64,000 bases of DNA from Enterobacteriaceae bacterium UBA7338 (GTDB lineage Bacteria; Pseudomonadota; Gammaproteobacteria; Enterobacterales; Enterobacteriaceae): NCBI GenBank assembly GCA_002480085.1, contig DKPJ01000009.1, positions 35,417 through 99,416 on the forward strand, written 5' to 3'. Of this stretch, positions 33,971-43,118 are shown in pieces. Made by a program: the position numbers and the translations under genes. A model generated the notes under the pieces. It worked only from the letters and a program-made list of their open reading frames with translations, was not told the DNA's origin and did no database searches. Numbering within the stretch: position 1 is the stretch's first letter; the number at the start of each line of letters is the position of its first letter.

Positions 33971-33987
33971 GATTATTTCCTAAAAAA

Positions 33988-34020
33988 CGCCGGGTGGCGG
34001 CTTCGCCTTACCCGGCCTAC
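33988..34020. repeat. REP element between relA and mazG
   Basis: CGCCGGGTGGCGGCTTCGCC followed by TTACCCGGCCTAC, a single REP unit lying where E. coli has mazEF. Confidence 0.85.
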
Positions 34021-34044
34021 AACGACAACGTAACGTGCGGTTAA

Positions 34045-36282
34045 TTAACCGCCGTGCAGACGGCGGGCGTCAATCACGTCCGGAACCTGATTGAGCTTGC
34101 CAAGCACGCGTCCCAGCACCTGCAGGTTATAGATCTCGATATTCATATCGATGGTGGCCAGCTGCTGGCGGGTATCGCTCCGGCTGGCCACGCCGAGGAC
34201 GTTCACCTTCTCGTTGGCGAGAATGGTGGTGATATCGCGCAGCAGGCCGCTGCGATCGTTGGCGGTAACGCGCACCACCAGCGAGTAGCCCGCCGAGTAG
34301 CTCTCGCCCCACACCGCATCGACGATGCGCTCCGGCGCGTGGGATTGCAGCTCCGTCAGCTGGTCGCAGTCGGCGCGGTGGATAGAGATCCCACGCCCCT
34401 GGGTGATAAAGCCGACGATCTCATCTCCCGGGATCGGCTGGCAGCAGCGGGCAATGTGGTGCATCAGGTTACCGACGCCCTCCACCACCACCCGGCCATT
34501 GTCTTTGCTGTTACGACCCTGTGGGGCATAGGTTTTCTGCTGCAGCTGCTTCAGCGCGGCGGCGTCCTGCTCCTCGGCGCTGGGCTTGTTAAAGTGCGAC
34601 TGCAGGAAGTTCACCATCTGGTTGAGGCGAATATCGCCTCCGCCGATGGCCGCCAGCAGCTCCTCCATCTCATTGAAGTTGTAGCGCGGCAGCAGGTGCT
34701 TCTCCGCCTCTTTCAGGCTGATGCCCAGATGCGCCAGCTCGTCGTCGAGGATCTGGCGACCCGCAAGGATATTTTTGTCGCGATCCTGCTTGCGGAACCA
34801 GGCGTGGATCTTCGAGCGTCCGCGGCTGGTGGTCACATAGCCAAGGTTCGGGTTCAGCCAGTCGCGGCTCGGGTTCGGCTGCTTCTGGGTGATGATCTCA
34901 ATCTGATCGCCCATCTGCAGCTGGTAGGTAAAGGGCACGATACGCCCGCTGATCTTGGCCCCGATGCAGCGATGACCGACGTCGCTGTGGATATGGTAGG
35001 CAAAATCGAGCGGCGTCGATCCGGCGGGCAGATCCACAACGTCGCCTTTCGGGGTAAAGACGTAGACGCGATCGTCAAAGACCTGGCTGCGCACCTCGTC
35101 GAGCATCTCCCCGGAGTCGGCCATCTCCTCCTGCCAGGCGATCAGCTTCCGCAGCCAGGCGATGCGATCCTCGTGGCTGGTACGCGCCCCGGTTGCCACC
35201 GTCCCCTCTTTATATTTCCAGTGGGCGGCGACGCCCAGCTCGGCATCCTCATGCATCTGCTTGGTGCGGATCTGGATCTCAACGGTTTTACCCTCTGGTC
35301 CCAGCACCACGGTATGGATCGACTGATAGCCATTCGGCTTCGGGTTTGCTACGTAGTCGTCAAACTCGTCGGGCAGATGGCGATGGTGGGTATGGACGAT
35401 CCCCAGCGCGGCGTAGCAGTCCTGCAGGCGTTCGGCGACGATACGTACCGCCCGCACGTCAAACAGCTCGTCAAAGGCGAGATCTTTCTTCTGCATTTTA
35501 CGCCAGATGCTGTAGATATGCTTCGGACGCCCGTAAACTTCCGCTTTTACGCCCTCCTGCTTCATCTCGGCGCGCAGGTGCCTGACGAACTCATCAATGT
35601 AGCGTTCGCGATCGATCCGCCGCTCGTGCAGCAGCTTGGCGATGCGCTTGTACTCCGCCGGATGCAGATAGCGGAAGCAGTAATCCTCCAGCTCCCACTT
35701 CAGCTGGCCGATGCCCAGCCGGTTTGCCAGCGGGGCGTAGATATTGGTGCACTCTTTAGCCGCCAGCACGCGCTCGTCTTCCGGCGCGTCCTTCACCTCG
35801 CGCAGGTGGGCGACGCGCTCGGCGAGCTTGATGACCACGCAGCGGAAATCATCCACCATCGCCAACAGCATGCGGCGGACGTTATCGACCTGTTCAGAGG
35901 AGACGGCATCGGTATGCGTGGCCTTGAGCTGGCGAATAGCGGCCATATCGCGCACGCCGTAGATCAGCGCGACAACGGATTTACTCACGCTTTCGCGCAG
36001 CACCGCTTCACTCACCACCTCGGCATCCGCCAGCGGGAAGAGCAGCGCGGCCTGCAGCGTATCGAGGTCCATACTGAGCATGGAGAGGATTTCGACCATC
36101 TCGACGCCGCGCCACAGCAGCAGCTCAGCGTCAGGGTGGCCCTGGGTGTGTTGCAGGCAGTACGCCCATGTTTCGGCTAAGCGCTCACACGAGGGCTGGC
36201 TGGCGATCCCCAGACTTGCGATCCATTTTTTCGAATCGAATTCACCCGCTCGATTAAGGTGTGCACTTCTTACCGCAACCAT
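34045..36282 (-). CDS. relA: GTP pyrophosphokinase RelA
   Basis: 745 residues (E. coli 744). RelA makes (p)ppGpp on ribosomes stalled by uncharged tRNA. Domains are in order: an N-terminal pseudo-hydrolase region lacking the HD pair (typical of RelA as opposed to SpoT), the synthetase domain with RPKHIYSIWRKM and NPKPNGYQSIHT (about 235-340), a TGS domain with VYVFTPKGDVVDLP (about 405), the zinc-finger-like part with HHIARCCQPIPGDEI, and an ACT/RRM domain at the C-terminus. It lies between rlmD and mazG on the minus strand. Confidence 0.98.
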   Translation of the reverse strand: MVAVRSAHLNRAGEFDSKKWIASLGIASQPSCERLAETWAYCLQHTQGHPDAELLLWRGVEMVEILSMLSMDLDTLQAALLFPLADAEVVSEAVLRESVSKSVVALIYGVRDMAAIRQLKATHTDAVSSEQVDNVRRMLLAMVDDFRCVVIKLAERVAHLREVKDAPEDERVLAAKECTNIYAPLANRLGIGQLKWELEDYCFRYLHPAEYKRIAKLLHERRIDRERYIDEFVRHLRAEMKQEGVKAEVYGRPKHIYSIWRKMQKKDLAFDELFDVRAVRIVAERLQDCYAALGIVHTHHRHLPDEFDDYVANPKPNGYQSIHTVVLGPEGKTVEIQIRTKQMHEDAELGVAAHWKYKEGTVATGARTSHEDRIAWLRKLIAWQEEMADSGEMLDEVRSQVFDDRVYVFTPKGDVVDLPAGSTPLDFAYHIHSDVGHRCIGAKISGRIVPFTYQLQMGDQIEIITQKQPNPSRDWLNPNLGYVTTSRGRSKIHAWFRKQDRDKNILAGRQILDDELAHLGISLKEAEKHLLPRYNFNEMEELLAAIGGGDIRLNQMVNFLQSHFNKPSAEEQDAAALKQLQQKTYAPQGRNSKDNGRVVVEGVGNLMHHIARCCQPIPGDEIVGFITQGRGISIHRADCDQLTELQSHAPERIVDAVWGESYSAGYSLVVRVTANDRSGLLRDITTILANEKVNVLGVASRSDTRQQLATIDMNIEIYNLQVLGRVLGKLNQVPDVIDARRLHGG

Positions 36283-36334
36283 TGTCCTCTCCTTTCAGGG
36301 ACGAAGCCTGCCGGACTCAGCAAGCCAGAATTAA

Positions 36335-37633
36335 TCACTCGTGCTCAAACAACACCATCGATTCCAGATGCCCGGTGTGCGGGAACATATCCAGCATCGC
36401 AAGGTGCGACATAGTGTAGCCCGCATTTAATAATGCTTCGCTGTCACGGGCAAGCGTCGCGGGGTTGCATGACACGTAGACCACCTTTTTTGGGGATAGT
36501 TTTAGCACGTGCTGCATTACGCCTGCCGCACCGGCACGGGCCGGATCGAGCAGCACCTTGTTAAAACCGTGCTGTGCCCAGGGCTGCTTTGTGACATCTT
36601 CTTCCAGATTTTCATGAAAGAATGTCACATTCTGCAAGCCGTTCTGTCGCGCATTCTCCTTCGCCTTCTCGACAAGCGCGGCGACCCCCTCCACGCCCAC
36701 CACGCTGGCGGCGCGTTTTGCCAGCGGCAGGGTAAAGTTGCCCATGCCGCAGAAGAGATCCAGCACGCGGTCATTCGGCTGCACGTCCAGCCACGCCAGC
36801 GCCCGCTCTACCATCTGCTGATTCACTTTATCATTAACCTGAATGAAATCACGCGGGCTAAAGGCCAGGCGTAGCTCATCAGAGGTGTACCAGGGCAGCT
36901 CGCCGGATACCTGCTCCAGTATGGCGCTTTCCGGGGCAAGAAACAGCGCAACGCCTTGAGAATGCGAAAAGCGTTCCAGTTTTTCGCGATCGGCGAGCGT
37001 GAGAGGCGCAGTATGGCGCAGCACCATCAGCGGGCCGTTATCCGCCAGCACCAGCTCAACGTGGCCAAGGTGGCGTAGCGCCTCCAGACCCTGTAAGCAT
37101 TCACGTAGTGAAGGTATTAGTGCCTCAAGGCGGGGCGCCAGCACCGGGCAGCGCACCACGTTCACGATGTCGCTGGCGCTGGCTTTGCGAAAGCCCATCT
37201 CCAGCGTTTGCGTCTTCGGCTGATAGTTGAGGCTCAGCCGCGCCCGCCGCCGATAGCCCCACGGCTCAGCGGCGATAACGTCATCCACCTCGCGCTTCAT
37301 CAGGCGTGCCAGGGCGCTGCGTTTACTGCGCTGCTGCAGCGCCACGCTGGCATGCTGCTGCTGACAGCCGCCGCAGACGCCAAAGTGCGGGCACGGTGGC
37401 GTTTCGCGATCCGGACTGTCGTTCAGCCGGCGTTTCACCGCCCCGCGGGCGAACTGGCGTTTATCTTCAGTCAGGGTCACTTCGCCACGCTCGCCGGGCA
37501 GCAGTCCGGGCACGAACAGCGCTTTGCCGTTGTGGCGTGCAACGCCCTGGCCAAAGGGATCCAGGTCGTTTACTGTTACGGTTATGATCTCACGCGTCGT
37601 CACGCGCCGTTTTGCAGAGTAGAATTGCGCCAT
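36335..37633 (-). CDS. rlmD: 23S rRNA (uracil(1939)-C(5))-methyltransferase RlmD
   Basis: 432 residues from the ATG at 37633; six further codons upstream are open but the MAQFYSAKRR start is conserved. An N-terminal TRAM domain is followed by the [4Fe-4S] cysteines in CPHFGVCGGC, and the C-terminal methyltransferase has DLFCGMGNFTLPLA and the catalytic Cys in VSCNPATLARD. It is divergent from barA with a 57-bp gap, as in E. coli. Confidence 0.97.
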   Translation of the reverse strand: MAQFYSAKRRVTTREIITVTVNDLDPFGQGVARHNGKALFVPGLLPGERGEVTLTEDKRQFARGAVKRRLNDSPDRETPPCPHFGVCGGCQQQHASVALQQRSKRSALARLMKREVDDVIAAEPWGYRRRARLSLNYQPKTQTLEMGFRKASASDIVNVVRCPVLAPRLEALIPSLRECLQGLEALRHLGHVELVLADNGPLMVLRHTAPLTLADREKLERFSHSQGVALFLAPESAILEQVSGELPWYTSDELRLAFSPRDFIQVNDKVNQQMVERALAWLDVQPNDRVLDLFCGMGNFTLPLAKRAASVVGVEGVAALVEKAKENARQNGLQNVTFFHENLEEDVTKQPWAQHGFNKVLLDPARAGAAGVMQHVLKLSPKKVVYVSCNPATLARDSEALLNAGYTMSHLAMLDMFPHTGHLESMVLFEHE

Positions 37634-37690
37634 TGCCGGGATTTTTCTCAATCGAACATAATGACTCTAATTGTCCCATAACGGAACTCC

Positions 37691-40453
37691 ATGACCAACT
37701 ACAGCCTGCGGGCGCGAATGATGATTTTGATCTTAGCGCCAACCGTCCTGATCGGTTTACTGCTCAGCATTTTCTTTGTTGTCCATCGCTACAACGACTT
37801 ACAGCAGCAGCTTGAGGACGCAGGGGCGAGCATTATCGAGCCGCTGGCGGTGGCGAGCGAATATGGCATGAACCTGCAAAACCGGGACTCTATCGGACAG
37901 CTGATCAGCGTTCTCCACCGCCGTCACTCCGACATCGTGCGGGCGATCTCCGTTTACGATGAGAATAACCGGCTGTTTGTCACCTCTAACGCTCATCTCG
38001 ATCCCAGCGCGTTAAGGCTGCCGGAGGGGGCGGCCCTCCCCAATGTCCTGGACGTCACGCGGCGGGGAGATCTCATGATCCTGCGCACGCCCATCGTCTC
38101 CGAGGGCTATTCGCCAGACGAGCCTGCCCTGTCGGGTATCAAAGCGGCTAACAACAGGCTGGGCTACGTCGCGCTGGAGCTGGATCTCCGTTCCGTGCGT
38201 TTACAGCAGTATAAAGAGATCTTTATCGCCACCCTGATGATGCTCTTCTGCACCGGGATCGCGCTGATCTTTGGCTGGCGGCTGATGCGCGACGTCACCG
38301 GGCCGATCCGCAACATGGTTAATACGGTGGATCGCATCCGCCGGGGCCAGCTCGACAGCCGCGTAGAGGGCTTTATGCTGGGCGAGCTGGATATGCTGAA
38401 AAACGGCATCAACTCGATGGCGATGTCGCTGGCGGCCTATCACGAGGAGATGCAGCATAACATCGACCAGTCCACCTCGGATCTGCGTGAAACCCTCGAG
38501 CAGATGGAGATCCAGAACGTCGAGCTGGACCTGGCGAAGAAGCGCGCCCAGGAGGCGGCACGCATCAAGTCTGAATTTTTGGCCAATATGTCCCACGAGC
38601 TGCGCACCCCGCTGAATGGCGTGATCGGCTTCACCCGGCTGACGCTGAAATCCGAGCTGACGCCCACCCAGCGCGATCACCTGCATACTATTGAGCGCTC
38701 GGCCAATAACCTGCTCGCCATCATCAACGACGTGCTGGACTTCTCCAAGCTGGAGGCCGGCAAGCTGATCCTTGAGAGCATTCCCTTCCCGCTGCGTAAC
38801 GCCCTCGACGAGGTGGTCACGCTGCTGGCCCACTCCGCCCACGACAAGGGGCTGGAGCTGACCCTCAACGTCAAAAACGACGTGCCGGATAACGTGATTG
38901 GCGATCCGCTGCGCCTGCAGCAGGTGATTACCAACCTGGTGGGTAACGCCATCAAGTTTACCGAAAACGGCAACATTGACGTACTGGTGGAGAAGCGCGT
39001 CCTGAGCAACAACAAGGTGCAGATTGAGATGCAGGTCCGCGATACCGGGATCGGCATTCCAGAGCGCGATCAGTCCCGGCTTTTCCAGGCGTTTCGCCAG
39101 GCAGATGCCAGCATCTCCCGACGCCACGGCGGCACCGGCCTCGGACTGGTAATTACCCAGAAGCTGGTTACCGAGATGGGGGGGGATATCTCCTTCCACA
39201 GCCAGCCAGGCCGCGGCTCGACCTTCTGGTTCCATATTAATCTCGATCTTAACCCCAACGTTATCAGCGAAGGGCTGCCTACCGACTGCCTGGCCGGCAA
39301 GCGACTGGCCTACGTCGAGCCGAACGCCGCCGCCGCCCAGAGCACGCTGGATCTGCTCCAGGGGACGCCGCTGGAGGTGGTCTACAGTCCGACCTTCTCT
39401 GCCCTGCCGGAGGATCGTTACGATATCCTGCTGCTGGCCGTGCCGGTGACCCTACGCGAGCCGCTCTCGATGCAGCATGAGCGGCTGGCGAAGGCCGCCA
39501 GCATGACCGACTTCCTGCTGCTGGCGCTGCCGTGCCACGTGCAGATCAACGCCGAGCGGCTCAAGCAGGAGGGAGCCGCCGCGTGCCTGTTAAAACCGCT
39601 TACCAGCACGCGCCTGCTGCCCGCGCTGACCGAGTACTGCCGCCTTAACCGTCCCCGCGAGCAGGTGCTAAGCGACGACCGCAAACTGCCGATGAGCGTG
39701 ATGGCAGTAGACGATAACCCGGCCAACCTGAAGCTTATCGGCGCGCTGCTCGACGATCAGGTCCAGCACGTCGAGCTGTGCGACAGCGGACATAAGGCGA
39801 TCGATCGCGCCAAGCAGATGCAGTTCGATCTGATCCTGATGGATATTCAGATGCCCGATATCGACGGGATCCGCGCCTGCGAAACCATCCGCCAGCTGCC
39901 GCACCAGCAGCAGACGCCGGTGATCGCGGTAACGGCTCACGCCATGGCCGGACAAAAAGAGAAGCTGCTGAGCGCGGGCATGAGCGGCTACCTGGCAAAG
40001 CCGATTGAAGAGGATAAGCTCCGCAGCCTGCTGCTGCGCTATCTCCCCGGCCCTGGGGTCAGCCAGTGGCTCACGCCGCCGGAGCCGGAGCCGGTGGAAG
40101 CAACGGTGAACGCTGACGTCTCGCTGGACTGGCAGCTGGCCCTGCGCCAGGCGGCGAATAAACCCGATTTGGCGCGGGAGATGCTGCAGATGCTGATCGC
40201 CTTCCTGCCGGAGATCCGTAATAAGGTCGAAGAGCAGCTGGTAGGGGAAGCGCCCGAGGCGCTGACGGAGTCCATCCACAAGCTGCACGGCAGCTGCGGC
40301 TACAGCGGTGTGCCGCGTCTCAAGCAGCTATGCCATCTAATAGAGCACCACCTGCGCAGCGGCATGCCCGCCGAAGATCTGGAGCCGGAGTTTCTGGAGC
40401 TGCTGGATGAGATGGATAACGTGACGCGGGAAGCGCGCAGGTGGATTGGGTGA
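37691..40453 (+). CDS. barA: Hybrid sensor histidine kinase BarA
   Basis: 920 residues (E. coli 918). BarA senses short-chain carboxylates and, through UvrY (SirA), switches on csrB and csrC. Membrane helices lie at about 9-31 and 176-197, with a periplasmic sensor between. They are followed by HAMP (198-250), HisKA with phosphoacceptor His302 (ANMSHELRTPLNG), an ATPase domain with N and G boxes, a receiver domain with the Asp in LILMDIQMPDIDG (near 718), and a C-terminal Hpt domain with the His in HKLHGSCGYSG (near 862). All phosphorelay residues are present. Its RNA target csrB is also in this window. Confidence 0.98.
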   Translation: MTNYSLRARMMILILAPTVLIGLLLSIFFVVHRYNDLQQQLEDAGASIIEPLAVASEYGMNLQNRDSIGQLISVLHRRHSDIVRAISVYDENNRLFVTSNAHLDPSALRLPEGAALPNVLDVTRRGDLMILRTPIVSEGYSPDEPALSGIKAANNRLGYVALELDLRSVRLQQYKEIFIATLMMLFCTGIALIFGWRLMRDVTGPIRNMVNTVDRIRRGQLDSRVEGFMLGELDMLKNGINSMAMSLAAYHEEMQHNIDQSTSDLRETLEQMEIQNVELDLAKKRAQEAARIKSEFLANMSHELRTPLNGVIGFTRLTLKSELTPTQRDHLHTIERSANNLLAIINDVLDFSKLEAGKLILESIPFPLRNALDEVVTLLAHSAHDKGLELTLNVKNDVPDNVIGDPLRLQQVITNLVGNAIKFTENGNIDVLVEKRVLSNNKVQIEMQVRDTGIGIPERDQSRLFQAFRQADASISRRHGGTGLGLVITQKLVTEMGGDISFHSQPGRGSTFWFHINLDLNPNVISEGLPTDCLAGKRLAYVEPNAAAAQSTLDLLQGTPLEVVYSPTFSALPEDRYDILLLAVPVTLREPLSMQHERLAKAASMTDFLLLALPCHVQINAERLKQEGAAACLLKPLTSTRLLPALTEYCRLNRPREQVLSDDRKLPMSVMAVDDNPANLKLIGALLDDQVQHVELCDSGHKAIDRAKQMQFDLILMDIQMPDIDGIRACETIRQLPHQQQTPVIAVTAHAMAGQKEKLLSAGMSGYLAKPIEEDKLRSLLLRYLPGPGVSQWLTPPEPEPVEATVNADVSLDWQLALRQAANKPDLAREMLQMLIAFLPEIRNKVEEQLVGEAPEALTESIHKLHGSCGYSGVPRLKQLCHLIEHHLRSGMPAEDLEPEFLELLDEMDNVTREARRWIG

Positions 40454-40464
40454 TAAATCGGCGT

Positions 40465-40520
40465 AACGCCGGGCACGGTGCGGTTTGTAGGCCCGCGTAA
40501 GCGAAGCGCCACCGGGCGTT
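40465..40520. repeat. REP/BIME between barA and the glycerate kinase gene
   Basis: Facing REP-like units, AACGCCGGGCACGGTGCGG and GTAGGCCCGCGTAAGCGAAG with CCACCGGGCGTT, between two convergent genes. Confidence 0.8.
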
Positions 40521-40527
40521 ATTATGC

Positions 40528-41670
40528 TTAACGCAAGCCCTGCCCCGCCTTCAACACTGCCGCCACGTTACGCGCGGTCATGCGCACGTTTTCCGCCGCG
40601 TTTTTCAGGGCATCATCCAGGGTGCAGATGCCGTAGATCACGCTGAATACCGCGTCGATCCCATGCTGGTGCACCACGCCGACGTCCGCCGTCAGGCTAC
40701 CGGCAATGCCGATCACCGGCTTGTTGTAGCGCTTCGCCACCTTCGCCACGCCCACCGGCACCTTACCGTGCACGGTCTGGCTGTCGATCCGCCCTTCGCC
40801 GGTGATCACCAGATCCGCTTCTGCCACATAACGATCGAGATGCAGCGCGTCGGTAACAATCTCAATGCCCTGACGCAGCTCGGCTCCGCAGAATGCATAC
40901 AGCGCCGCACCCATCCCGCCTGCGGCCCCGCCTCCGGCCAGATCCAGCACGTCGAGATCCAGATCGCGCTTGATCAGCTGGGCATAGTGCCCAAGCGCCT
41001 TGTCGAGCCGGGCGATCGTCTCCGGCGTCGCCCCTTTCTGCGGCCCGAAGATCGCCGATGCGCCCTCTTTTCCGGTCAGGGGATTGGTCACGTCACAGGC
41101 GACCTCGATGCAGCAATCGTGAAGCCGTCTGTCGAGTTCACTGACGTCGATTCGCGCCAGCGTCTCCAGCGCGCCGCCGCCCTGGCCGATGGCGTTGCCT
41201 TCGCTATCCAGCAGCTTCGCCCCCAGCGCCTGCACCATGCCCGCGCCGCCATCGTTGGTGGCGCTGCCGCCGATGCCAATAATAATGTGCTTAACGCCGA
41301 CGTCCAGCGCGTGGCGGATCAGCTCCCCCGTTCCCCACGAGGTGGTGATCAGCGGATTACGCTGCTCGGGTGCGACCAGCTCAAGGCCGCTGGCGGCCGC
41401 CATCTCAATAAATGCGCTCTGCTCGTCGCCGGAGAGACCGTAGAAGCCCTCTACCTGAGTGCCAAGCGGGCCGGTAACGGCAACCTGGACGATCCGCCCC
41501 TGAGTGGCGGCGACCATCGCCTCAACCGTACCTTCACCGCCATCCGCCACCGGCAGTTTGATGTACTCCGCCTCGGGAAAGATCTCACGAAAGCCCTCCT
41601 CGATGGCCGTCGCGACCTCAAGGGCGCTCAAACTCTCCTTATAAGAGTCCGGTGCGATAACAATTTTCAT
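40528..41670 (-). CDS. Glycerate 2-kinase, GarK/GlxK family
   Basis: 380 residues, close to E. coli GarK (381) across the full length. The enzyme phosphorylates D-glycerate, the end product of glucarate and galactarate breakdown, to 2-phosphoglycerate. Family landmarks are the MKIVIAPDSYKESLSA start, IPVADGGEGT-type motif (PVADGGEGT), IGIGGSATNDGGAGM (about 132-146) and VITGEGRIDSQT. It lies 84 bp downstream of gudD on the same strand and ends the gudP-gudX-gudD run. E. coli lacks a kinase gene here, so the operon encodes an additional late step of the pathway. Whether this is the only garK of the genome is unknown. Confidence 0.93.
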   Translation of the reverse strand: MKIVIAPDSYKESLSALEVATAIEEGFREIFPEAEYIKLPVADGGEGTVEAMVAATQGRIVQVAVTGPLGTQVEGFYGLSGDEQSAFIEMAAASGLELVAPEQRNPLITTSWGTGELIRHALDVGVKHIIIGIGGSATNDGGAGMVQALGAKLLDSEGNAIGQGGGALETLARIDVSELDRRLHDCCIEVACDVTNPLTGKEGASAIFGPQKGATPETIARLDKALGHYAQLIKRDLDLDVLDLAGGGAAGGMGAALYAFCGAELRQGIEIVTDALHLDRYVAEADLVITGEGRIDSQTVHGKVPVGVAKVAKRYNKPVIGIAGSLTADVGVVHQHGIDAVFSVIYGICTLDDALKNAAENVRMTARNVAAVLKAGQGLR

Positions 41671-41754
41671 AAGCCGTCCTTACCCAGAGTGTTGCCTAAA
41701 CCCTACAGCCGGAAAACAGGGAACAGGCCGATCCCGCCGGGACCGGCCTCTGCA

Positions 41755-43095
41755 TTAACGCACCATGCACGGACGTTTGTTATCAAACGTCCAGCCAGGG
41801 ATCAGGTACTGCATGCCCATGGCATCGTCACGCGCGCCGAGACCGTGCTTCTGATACAGCTCGTGCGCCTTCATCACCTGGTCCATATCCAGCTCAACGC
41901 CCAGGCCCGGCGTGGTCGGCACCTGCACCATCCCCCCTTTGATCTCAAACGGCGCTTTGGTCAGGCGCTGGTTGCCCTCCTGCCAGATCCAGTGGGTGTC
42001 GATGGCGGTGATTTTGCCCGGCGCGGCGGCCGCTACATGGGTGAACATCGCCAGCGAAATGTCGAAGTGGTTGTTGGAGTGCGAGCCCCAGGTCAGGCCG
42101 AACTCGTGGCACATCTGCGCCACGCGCACCGAGCCTTGCATGGTCCAGAAGTGCGGGTCCGCCAGCGGGATATCGACGGACTGCAGAGAGAGCGTATGGC
42201 CCATCTGCCGCCAGTCGGTGGCGATCATGTTGGTGGCGGTCGGCAGGCCGGTGGCGCGGCGGAACTCGGCCATCACCTCACGGCCAGAGAAGCCCTGCTC
42301 GGCCCCGCACGGATCTTCCGCGTAGGCCAGCACGCCCTTCAGATGCTTACCAATGTTGATCGCTTCGGCAAGCGACCATGCGCCGTTCGGGTCGAGGGTG
42401 ACGCGCGCCTGCGGGAAGCGTTTCGCCAGCGCCACGATAGACTCGGCCTCCTCTTCCCCCGCCAGCACGCCGCCTTTGAGTTTGAAATCGTTAAAGCCAT
42501 ATTTTTCATAGGCCGCTTCGGCCAGGCGCACCACGCGATCCGGGGTCATCGCCTCTTCATGACGCACGCGGTACCAGTCGCACGGGTCATCCGGCTGGCT
42601 CTGGTACGGCAGCGGCGTCGCTTTGGCGTTGCCGACGAAGAACAGGTAGCCGAGCATCTCCACTTCGCTGCGCTGCTGGCCGTCGCCGAGCAGGGTCGCC
42701 ACGTTAACGCCCAGGTGCTGGCCCAGCAGATCCAGCATCGCGGCTTCGATACCGGTCACCACGTGGATAGTGGTGCGCAGATCGAAGGTTTGCAGGCCGC
42801 GGCCCGCCGAGTCACGATCCGCAAACTGGTTGCGTACCGCGGTCAGAATGTTTTTGTACTCGCCAACGGTTTTGCCCACCACCAGCGCGGCAGCATCTTC
42901 CAGCGTCTGGCGGATCTTCTCGCCGCCTGGGATCTCGCCCACGCCGGTGTGACCCGAGTTGTCTTTGATGATAACGATGTTACGGGTGAAGAACGGCGCG
43001 TGCGCCCCGCTCAGGTTCATCAGCATGCTGTCGTGGCCCGCAACCGGGATCACCTGCATGGACGTGACAACCGGGGTAGAGAATGAATTACTCAT
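41755..43095 (-). CDS. gudD: Glucarate dehydratase
   Basis: 446 residues (E. coli 446). It dehydrates D-glucarate and L-idarate to 5-keto-4-deoxyglucarate. This is an enolase-superfamily enzyme: the catalytic Lys pair is in FKLKGGVLAG (about 203-212), metal ligands are in the VTLDPNGAW and EDPCGAEQGFSG segments, and the general base His is in the WGSHSNNHFD region near 339. Next to its paralogue gudX and the transporter gene gudP. Confidence 0.97.
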   Translation of the reverse strand: MSNSFSTPVVTSMQVIPVAGHDSMLMNLSGAHAPFFTRNIVIIKDNSGHTGVGEIPGGEKIRQTLEDAAALVVGKTVGEYKNILTAVRNQFADRDSAGRGLQTFDLRTTIHVVTGIEAAMLDLLGQHLGVNVATLLGDGQQRSEVEMLGYLFFVGNAKATPLPYQSQPDDPCDWYRVRHEEAMTPDRVVRLAEAAYEKYGFNDFKLKGGVLAGEEEAESIVALAKRFPQARVTLDPNGAWSLAEAINIGKHLKGVLAYAEDPCGAEQGFSGREVMAEFRRATGLPTATNMIATDWRQMGHTLSLQSVDIPLADPHFWTMQGSVRVAQMCHEFGLTWGSHSNNHFDISLAMFTHVAAAAPGKITAIDTHWIWQEGNQRLTKAPFEIKGGMVQVPTTPGLGVELDMDQVMKAHELYQKHGLGARDDAMGMQYLIPGWTFDNKRPCMVR

Positions 43096-43118
43096 CGTTT
43101 AATCCTTTTCTGACAAAT

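Noticed and set aside
34054..36180. A 708-codon frame on the plus strand opposite relA
   Set aside because: Antisense shadow of relA, caused by high GC and biased third positions.
40663..43086. An 807-codon frame on the plus strand opposite the glycerate kinase gene and gudD
   Set aside because: It runs through two real genes and their intergenic gap in antisense. No ribosome site or family match.
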